Origin: Rotaria sp. Silwood1
Taxonomy: Eukaryota; Rotifera; Eurotatoria; Philodinida; Philodinidae
Direction of reading: 5' to 3'
DNA length: 64,000 nt
Assembly: GCA_905250075.1 (NCBI GenBank)
Contig: CAJNOP010000018.1
Location: 248,001-312,000, forward strand
The notes below the pieces were generated by a model. That model saw nothing but the letters and a program-made list of their open reading frames with translations. It made no database searches and had not been told where the DNA came from. Shown one piece after another: positions 22,777-32,100 of the stretch (position 1 is the first letter of the stretch; the number at the start of each line of letters is the position of its first letter). A program made the position numbers and the translations under genes.

Positions 22777-23962
22777 TAGAGCCCTGCGATTCCAAAAAAA
22801 ATGGAACCGAGAACCGAACCAAGAACCGGATTTTTCTGTTTCTCTTATCCGGAACCGTTAGGAACTGAAATTTTCCTTGAGGGTGAGTTTCAAGATGTGT
22901 AGATGTTGCAAGATGCACATTATATCAGCACCTTTCTTCATTTATCCATGAAAAGTTTTCGTAGTAATCCTGGTTTTCAAGAAAAACCTCTTAAGTTAGT
23001 TAAAGCGGAAATTATTAAACGGCAACCAACAATACTATCCACTATATGTACAACTACTAATCCACCACCTGTTCATACAAATTCACTTGATTCTCAATCG
23101 ACAACGTCAAAAGGTTCTCTTTCATACTGTTTTGATATACCACAAAATATCTTAACATTGTCAATAACACCGTATGAATTAGATGAATATATGCCATCAA
23201 ATGTCCCATTCAGTGGACATGATGATGTTTTATAATTCCACGACAACAGAATTTAAAATTATCGATCTTATTTTCTATAGCTCAAGATTTTTATGCTGTA
23301 CAAACATCGAACACCATTGCAGAGGGACTTTTCTCGTCTGCAAAAAACACAAGTATCGATAAACGCATCGATCTTGGTGCAGAAAAAAACCCTATTGTAA
23401 TTTTTTTCAGAATAATTTGGCATTATTCAAATCATGTGATGAAAAAAATTGATGAAGTTGATACAACTGAAACGAAAAGAAAGATAGTTGAATAGTCATC
23501 TTCTACAATGTCCTGTCTAAACTAAATAACAATCTATTACTAAAACAACAAAAAGACGTTTAGAATGAGTAACGATAATGAAGATGATATTGTTCTTTGT
23601 GATCATGACCATGGAGAGGATAACGAAATGATGAAGTAGCTCTTTTTTAGAACTTGTAATACGTATAAATATTTCATATGAACATAGTGTATGTTAGTGT
23701 TTCAATTCATTCTTTGGCTTTTTCTTTTACCTTGTGAAGTAGCTACTTATTTGATGAAGTAATAAACACGAAGAGTCTCGAAGATAAAATGTAGAAATTT
23801 CTAAAAAAACTCAATTACTCGGTATTTTGTATGATACGGTATAATCGTCGGTTCCTAGAAAAGATTTCAGGGACCGCTTTTTTCAATTTTGCTAACCGGA
23901 ACCGCATCGAAACCGACGGTTCCGGTTCGGTGCCGGGTAATTTTAGAAATCACAGGGCTCTA
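22777..23962 (+). mobile_element. hAT DNA transposon, shortened
   Basis: The terminal inverted repeats TAGAGCCCTG and CAGGGCTCTA are flanked by a perfect 8-bp target duplication, GTATACGA, at 22769-22776 and 23963-23970. An 8-bp duplication is the hallmark of hAT transposons. Subterminal regions hold repeated GGAACCG/CGGTTCC motifs in opposite orientation. Inside, the + strand from about 22903 to 23495 encodes the C-terminal end of a hAT transposase. The dimerisation region reads IAQDFYAVQTSNTIAEGLFS, then KNTSIDKRIDLGAE, where the family usually has S-x-x-x-E-R-x-FS. There is at least one frame break, and the ribonuclease-H-like part with its catalytic acids is absent. At 1.2 kb against the usual 2.5-4 kb it cannot move on its own. 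The intact target duplication suggests moderate age. Confidence 0.85.
22903..23495 (+). pseudogene. hAT transposase C-terminal fragment
   Basis: An open frame 22903-23235 (begins MLQDAHYISTFLHLSMKSF, Ser/Thr-rich middle, then ITPYELDEYMPSN) is followed in another frame by the hAT dimerisation domain (AQDFYAVQTSNTIAEGLFS at about 23280-23340, and DKRIDLGAEKN). Tyr-Asp-Glu-Tyr before the domain matches the family pattern E-L-x-x-Y. It has no catalytic core and is inactive. It lies within the 22777-23962 element. Confidence 0.75.
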
Positions 23963-24058
23963 GTATACGATCTCTGTTTTACTTCGTAATTCTCTGTATA
24001 TGACCGTATCTCGTCGTATACAGTCACGGCGATATACGAGCTTAATACTGGACCATGT

Positions 24059-24211
24059 AGGGGTGGTGGCTTAGCATTAGTGTTAAGAAAATTCTAATAC
24101 TTTGGTATTAAAATAAATAATTCATTTAATACTCTTGCATTAGTGTTAAAAAAATAATATAATGCTTTGGTATTAGTGTTAATTTTGTATTAAGAAAATG
24201 CTAATACCTAT
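24059..24211. mobile_element. hAT-like terminus with internal repeats, cut by assembly gap
   Basis: TAGGGGTGGTGGC at 24061 resembles a hAT-type terminal repeat. It is followed by an internal motif repeated three to four times (AGTGTTAA and CTAATAC with CTTTGGTATTA). The sequence then runs into the N gap, so the other end cannot be seen. Confidence 0.4.
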
Positions 24212-24311
24212 NNNNNNNNNNNNNNNNNNNNNNNNNNNNNNNNNNNNNNNNNNNNNNNNNNNNNNNNNNNNNNNNNNNNNNNNNNNNNNNNNNNNNNNNN
24301 NNNNNNNNNNN
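24212..24311. other. Assembly gap (100 N)
   Basis: A run of 100 N, probably of conventional length. It interrupts an AT-rich repeat, which is a likely cause of the assembly break. Confidence 0.95.
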
Positions 24312-25169
24312 CTTACATTTTGTATTGAAATAAATCCAGATTGTCAAGAAATCTTTTGTAGTTATGCTTTTTAGTGTACACAAGTAATTGAATCTGTCCA
24401 TGAGTTTTCTTTTTATTATAACTGATTAAGATAACACGGCTATAGTCATAAACTATTGTTTGTTTTTGATTCGAAGTGAAATGTAATCTATTCGCTCTCA
24501 GTTATCCTCTTACAACAATTACTTTTTTACAAAAAAAAAATTGTTTATATTTGTTTGAAAAGCATCGATTTTTTCTTCGCTGTTTTACGATAAGAAACAA
24601 CACAACAAAAAGAATTGTGTATCATCGTGTATACGTGTTTCTTTAACTTTTTAAATAAGACATTGCCTAAGGGATTTGCCAGTCGAGGTTTTAGTTCATT
24701 TATGAATGGATGATATATTAATCATCTTTTATCAGTACAAGTTACTTAAGGAAAACTTTCTGATCATCTTGTCCCGTGTTCTAGTCTTCGGGAGTAAAAT
24801 TTAAAAAAATTTGATTTTCAAGCTCTGTGGCTAAGTAAGTTATTTTGTTCTAAATATCCGCTGATATGACAGAATATAACTATGCTCGTATTTTATGCTG
24901 AATCAGGTATGAATGAATGGAAGATTATCTTTGTATGGCTACAGATTAATAAACCATCGGATTTTTAATAATCTTCAGGAATTCTTTTAGTATCTGGCGA
25001 TGAAATTGGCCAATAACATCATGCATTATGACTGATTCAAATCTCGATGAATTTGAAACTATAAAAGTCGATTATTGGAAGATGAATTCATTTGAAAGAT
25101 AACATTTACTTCAATTATTCTAATAAAATTTAAGAAACTCATAGATGTATTCTCTCCTATTTTTCTTAG

Positions 25170-25374
25170 ACTATTTTCGTTTCAACACTTAAACGAAGAG
25201 ATTAGTTTGTTTCTCAATCGTATTACAGTAGCTTTCTGCATGGTTAAAGAAAATGGTAGAGATGAGTTATGGTACAATAAAGAAGAAGGTATAAGAATGA
25301 ATTCTCTTTGTTCTATTTTAGCAAACCCAAAGATTAATGCACTCGCCGATAAAAAAAACTTATTTTCTTTTTAG
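25170..25374 (+). pseudogene. Two exon-like fragments of an unknown gene
   Basis: Piece 25170-25288 has an acceptor (CCTATTTTTCTTAG) and a donor (GAAGAAG|GTATAAG). In frame it reads LFSFQHLNEEISLFLNRI, then TVAFCMVKENGRDELWYNKEE. A 33-nt intron-like gap leads to 25322-25374, which continues in phase as ANPKINALADKKNLFSF and a stop. The 33-nt intron is shorter than any other here. An upstream piece at 25030-25095 (MTDSNLDEFETIKVDYWK) could be the start, but it has no GT donor. This is probably a decaying or incomplete gene; the family is unknown. Confidence 0.35.
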
Positions 25375-26150
25375 TTTACTCATATTTTAAACGAACTAGT
25401 AATGGAAACCTAATAATAATAATTAAAAATGTGAATTACTAACATGAAATTTGAAGATCATACGAAGAGACGAAAATGAAATTCTCTGTAAAAGAAAGTA
25501 TATATCTGCAGAGGTAAAAGTAAGATTTCTGGAAAAAGACAACAATTAGATTATACAGATGTTGTCTTAGCCATTCTTATGCCGGTCTTATACGCTTAAG
25601 ATGTAAACGTTGCTTTTTATTATTAATTATTTTCAAATAAAAACCACCACGAACTACTATATGATAAAAAAACAATTGAAAAAGTTACCACTGAAACCAT
25701 GTTTTGATACATTCTTTGACAGATGTCGCTATACGCTTAACCTCTACTACGATGAATTTGTTTTTAAAAAATTCACCCAATGCATGTATGTTTTTTGACT
25801 ATAACGGTAAAAATGATATTTTCTAGAATTCGATTTATTTTGCAGAACGCGTATGCATTTCTCAGTGCATAAATGTGTTAATTCATATGACTTTTAGAAT
25901 GAATGCTGAGTCATCGTTCACGAGCCCACGGATCAGTTAGTTTTTTTCTTTCTTTATTCTTTCATAGTTATCGCAACCTTCTATTTAATTCGTTAACGTC
26001 TTGTGGTGCAAGATGGAAATTTTCGACAATTTTACTAAAATATAAATGAGTTGAATTAAAAAAAACTTTTTTTAAAGTATATCATATTCAAGAAAATAGG
26101 CTGTATTATTTGTCTTTCAACTTATACTAGCATCACCAGATGTTGTAAAC
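25375..26150. other. Intergenic region upstream of the 13-exon gene
   Basis: AT-rich with no supported gene. CTTATACTAG just before 26131 could be a splice acceptor, so a further 5' exon of the next gene may lie within this region. Confidence 0.35.
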
Positions 26151-29100
26151 ATGGTTGAAACAGTTGTGACTCATCTTGTTCATATTGGTAATTATGGTGA
26201 CTTCAATACCGCAGCAAAATTTTCTTCAACAACAACAGCAAAAGATATTCAATGTTATGCCGAAAAAATATTTATAAATACATTACGGAATTCACCTATC
26301 TTATCAATGTATCAGTGTAGAATTGAAATTGAACACAAACCAGGTGTATTTATGCTATTAGAGGATCGTTACATAAAAGATTTTCAACCTTTTGGTGAAG
26401 AAGCTTATCAGAAAGGTACAGAGTCCGTAAAATTGCGAGTTACTTGGTCGTTGAGGAACAATGACGTACAACCGTCGATGCAAACATTATGTAATTTTAG
26501 TCGTTTGTAATAATAAATCTTCATTATCGTGTTTTTCTTTTGAATATATAGCTACAGGTGACAATAATAATAGCTCAGATACCCGTGCGCAAATACTTTC
26601 GAATCAAATAATACAAGATGCTAGTTAGTATATTATATTTTTATCTCTTGCTTATATATATATATTCTAACAATTATTATTTAGATGTGATAGAACAACC
26701 ATTGCTATTGAAGCGTAATAGTGCGTCTCAAAACGATGAATATAATAGTAATATAATCTTTTCTTTTTTTTTTTTGATGATTTTATTCTTAAAATCTTTT
26801 ATGTAGATGTTAATGAATATAATATTAATCAACAACAAAATATTGATGCTAATCAAAGAGAAAGTTCAATGGATAGCTTTGATTATACAGTATTCTCTGA
26901 TCTATTTGGTGAGCAGATAAAATAGGATACTGGTATAGTGGAATTCATCTGCATATATCTTTTCTTGGTTTTCTTTCACTAGGGCGCACAAATGATAAGT
27001 ACGACATACATTTATGTATGCTTTTCTTTTTTTTCTTCCTTTCCTTCATCCTCATATATTTCCAAACGTTCTCTTCCTTGGTCATAAAAAGTGAGCTCCA
27101 CCCGTAAACTCCAAATTTGGAGCCCACTTACGCCTCCATATTTTACCAATAAAATGCAGCCCATGTTTTCTGGTTAATAGCAGTCCGACCCCATTTAATT
27201 GAGATACTAGGGCCAGAGTTATATGTGATGTTCCAAAGATGTGTTACCTAGAATGCTAGTAGCCTTACCTGGGATGCTACCAGCATTACCTGTGATGCTG
27301 GCACCATTACCTGGGATGCTAGTAGGATTAGCTGGGATACTAGTAGCATTTCCTGGGTTGCTAGTAGCATTACCTGGGATGCTAGTAGTGTGTGTGGGTA
27401 GGAGCAGAAGTCGTTAAGTCATATTTTTGAAAAAAATGCGCTTCAGTATAAAAAAAATTTTTGCAAAAAAATTTCAGATGTTTTCGAAAAAAATTATTTT
27501 TTGTCAAAAAATCTATTTCTGGAGTGAAAAAAATTTTTTTGTCACGTACGAGTTGGGGACCGCTACCCCCACACGCACACATAACTACTAGCATCCCAGG
27601 CAATGCTACCAGCATGCCAGCTAATGCTACTATCATCCCACGCAATGCTACGAGCATCTCAGGCAATGCTACTAGTATCTCAGGTGGTTATTGAAAGGAA
27701 TTCAAATTTGGAGTTTACACGGTTTCGAGGTCTTTGTTTGGACCCTGAGCTGTATGAGCTGAAGTGAGATCAATGAGTAAAACGTCGATGCGTAAGTGAG
27801 CTCCAAATTTGGAGTTTACGCATTTTGGAGCTCACTTTTTTGATCCTCTTCGTTTGATATCGTTCGGGTATTTTTCCCGCTCGTTTATGTTTCTTTTTCA
27901 TCACCTTTGGTTTTGCGTCTCTCGTTCATGTTTGTTTCCCATTGCATTTGTTTTTTCCCTCATGCATTCACTATATGTATTGTAACCACTTGAAAAATAA
28001 AATAGAAGTTTTATTTTCGAACAGTTAGATCGATTCGCTCGTTAACAATTACAAACTATACACAATTCCATTATTTACATTGTAAAAGCAAGTACTTTGT
28101 CTTAATTAATCGAATGTTTGATCTATTCACATAAGGTAGATCTTAATGCTATAAAAACCGCTTATTTTTTAAAGTATGGGTGCCTGCTGTAGCCGAGAAA
28201 ATAATGATAAATGATCCCAAATTTATAATATCATATCTTTTATCATTTAGGAAAAGATTTATCTGTTGATGTCGGTCGTGCAGATTTAAGTTGGGGTATC
28301 GGTAATACATATTTTTTTCTTTACCACATTCTTTTATGTTCTTCCTCTTGATACAGATGAACCTATTTGTAATCAACGTATTGCAACATTTGATGATCAA
28401 TCCCAATTATCTACCAAACCATCGTTTGTTCAAAATTCAAATATGCATTCAAGTATGTGTATATGCTTTAAGATATCGATTTAATTCTATTTTTATCAGC
28501 TTTCATCATTAATAAGTATTCCAATAAAAATATGCTTTTACTATCGATTAATGAAACCTTTGACTCATAACAGAGGCTATCCCCCATCTCATTTTATAAT
28601 GGCAATCTATGAGTCAGGTTTTGAATAAAAATCAGCTTTCTCGAATGATGTTGCTGTTGAATAGTGTGTGAAATTCATCCTTTTCGAAGAGTCATTTTGC
28701 TCTTTTATTCGTTGAGATTTCTTGACAATAGAGAACAAGCAAACAGAACAAAAGAGAGTACAGAAATGTTTCTAGATGGGTCTATACAAACGATTCTGGT
28801 CATAAAGACCTACTGAAAACTACCCTATCTTGTCTAAATTCATCGAGACTCAACATATCATAGTAATTACTCTGTACTCCTTCAATTCAAATTGTGCTGG
28901 AAATACACACATGTCCTCACCCATATCCAATGTAGATCAACGCTGTCATTTCTATGCCAATATATTTCTTTTCTGTATCCATTTGGATCTAACCGATCTC
29001 TAAAGAGAAACAGGATATTTTTTCCAATTCAGTCTTGAACCGAAAAAGTTGCAGATTCTATTTTTTGTTTTTTTATCTTGGTTTTATCATCATTTATTGA

Positions 29101-32100
29101 ACAAATATGGATAATTTAGTCATGCACACCAAAAGCTCCCAAATGGAATAAGGCTAAAACCTTGCTTAGGGTGTAGGCCCACTGCCTATACATATTATAG
29201 ATTGTCATAAAATAGCGGTGAAATGGGCCAATATAAGGTAGATTATCGACTTAATGACGATAGAATCAGTATTAACATAACTGGCTTTTATCATTAACAC
29301 TTGTAATTTTTTTCACTCTTTCTCTTCATTTCTCTTAGACACTACTTTACATCCTGTTTCTTTGAATGAAACAAGAAATGCGAGTAGATTACCATGTACA
29401 TTTATCGATGAGCCACAATTGCCATCAACAATAGAAAATTCATTTAATCCACCTGGTATGTCATTTTTATTCTAAGTTTCAATCTAAAACTTCAATATAA
29501 TTGAACCATATGACTTTCAAGTTAAAAGTTCTTATATTGAATAAAAACAAATTTTTACGCTGATTCTACATGTGTTATTTGGGTTAGAATTTTCCTTTTG
29601 CCTTCCTATTTTGTAATTAAAGCATTACCCTTAGATAAAAGTATTCTTTCAAAACTTTTTCAACTTTCAAATAACTAATTTGTTGATGTAGTCTTATGAT
29701 ATAGCGCTTTTGGTTAGAATTTACAGTTTTATTCGTTTAGTTCGTAGTATTATCGACAAAGCTTCGATGCCTTTTCCATGCGAATTAACATCATCTTTGC
29801 TAATCGATGACCATCAGAAATATGGGTCACAAGGATTCCAGTCATCAAAGAAAAGATCAAGTCAACCAGAAGGTAACATCTATCTTTTCTTTTCAAGTAA
29901 TTGTGGGAGTCAAAAAACGAAATTTTATATTTTAAATTTTTTATAGTAATTTTAATTACTTCGTATTTCTTAATTATTGGTTTGTTAAAAACCGAATACA
30001 ACTAAATACAGGGCTCTAAAAATTATGAGTCTAGGACACTTGCCAACCCAGACCATTGCTTGCGGATATTTTCTCGCTAGAGTACTTGCTCATTCGGATA
30101 GTTACGGGCTCGGACGGTTGCTCTCTGACCAGACTTCTACAGTAGTGTAATACTTGAAGGTTGAATTCATTTATTGAAGTAACCGTTCAACTATTCAAGC
30201 ATTCAAGTATTCAACTATTTTCAATCAAAATATTTGCAGATCAGAACTGCCAGCTTGGTCTGCTGCTTGACAAGCCATCAGGCCAGATTGCGGATCACTC
30301 TATTACTTTTAGCCTGGCAGGCCACGTTGGGAAAAGGTGGCCTATTGACAGCTTTGGTGTAGAAGTGATTATTGAGACTTTTCAGCGCTCTCAGCTGTCG
30401 AAATGCCGTCTGAATGTGCGTATAAAGACTACAGTCTTTCAGCTCGTTGTATACTTAAATGCAATTTAAGTGTGCTATGATTTATATCAAGTTCTAAGTA
30501 TCACGGATATGAAATTCTACAAAAATCTTTGACAAAGTAATAGAATGTAATTGGTAGAATTAATTAAATTTGTGCGTGAAAATAATTATTATCACAAAAT
30601 ACTTAATTTGATTGTAATAATAATTACCAAGTTGATTGTTCAAAAATAATGACAACTTTACTCAGCAGTGTATATATATATAACCAACACTTCTTCTAAT
30701 TGAATGGCATCATTATAACAATAATGTTAGTTACTCACTCAGAAACTTCGAAAAGAACTTCTCTATTTATCCAACAAGTGAGTGTTCGTTTCCCAAAAAA
30801 ACATAGCATCAGCCGTTTTGAAAAGCACTTAAAATGTTTTATATAAATCAAGTCGTTAGAAAGTACATAGGAATAAGATTGGTAGCTTACAATGTGAATT
30901 TGTCATTTTTGAAAAATTATTTTTCGCATTGTTTTGAAAAGAATATTCTATCTATTACATTAAAAATCTCTTTTTTTAGTGATTAATAATAATGAAAACA
31001 AAAGAGCAAAAATCATTACACGAGAAAACAAATCTACTACAGAACGAAGTAAGTTTATTATCATATTGTTTGATTCAGCGGCGGCTATTCTTGAGATATC
31101 TTATAGTTAATAACGCTATATATGTCCAAAAACAAATCTTGTGAAACTTGATTACTTTCACAATTTTTATCTAATTTTCTGTCAATATTTTATTTTATAT
31201 TAAATAAAGAATGAATAGAAAAATTTTGACGAAAATAGGTGTCTTTTGTATCGTAGTGAAAACAATTCAAACAAGTTAAAAGCTTTTGATGAGAAATAAA
31301 GTTTTGAAATCTTATGAAGATCATCTCAGAAACAGTGTATCTAGCTTAATTTTAATCAAGATTAGTAAAAAATCGATGAAACTAGTATTACAACAAGTGA
31401 GCGCTTTTTTCTTAGTCCCTTTAAGTTCCTAAAAATTGTAATATTAAACTAATATTCAGTCGTTATCTATGTTAAATTATGAGCGTTTTATTAAGAATAC
31501 ATTTAAAAAAAACACCTTTTCTGGTAAAAGATAAGATGTTTCAAAAATGAGAGTGATATGCAAACGAAAATTTGGGAACTTTATCTCAATACATATAGGT
31601 TTTTTAATAAACCCCTATCCCTACAGAATAAAATTCAAAGAGTTTCTAAGTTGTTTAAAAACTCGTAAGTTAGGAGATAGACTTCTATTTTGAAAACTTG
31701 TTTGTGTCGTAGCTAAAATATATTAACTTACAACGCAATAGTGCGAAAGAGCTGAAAAATCAGAATGTTTAAAATGTCGGTAAACTTTCAACAGAGCAAT
31801 AATAACTTCCACAACAATCAAGATTTGACCATGGGTTTTCTCCCAGTTTCATATGACCTGAGAGTCACAGTAGGACATTGTCAACATTTTTGTTTATCTA
31901 TGCATTCATCGATCTTTAGCATTTCGTAGCTGCTATTGTGAAACCGTAAAAACATGGATAATGGTATACTTTAGTTTGAAGGACTGACGAACTTCAGTAG
32001 AGTTAAACAGAATTTGTATTAAGTATGGACCAATATTATTAGGGATGCAACGGTGACGATAACCGTAGGTACGGTTATCGGTCCCCCTACGACAACCGTA

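Noticed and set aside
27461-27694. Repeat-coded frame GNATSMPANATIIP on the + strand
   Set aside because: It is a translation of the tandem units in a foldback element and has no gene context.
30010-30469. CAGGGCTCTAAAA at 30010 as a hAT terminus with a coding frame at 30161
   Set aside because: No matching TTTTAGAGCCCTG end or target duplication was found downstream, and the frame has no transposase motif.
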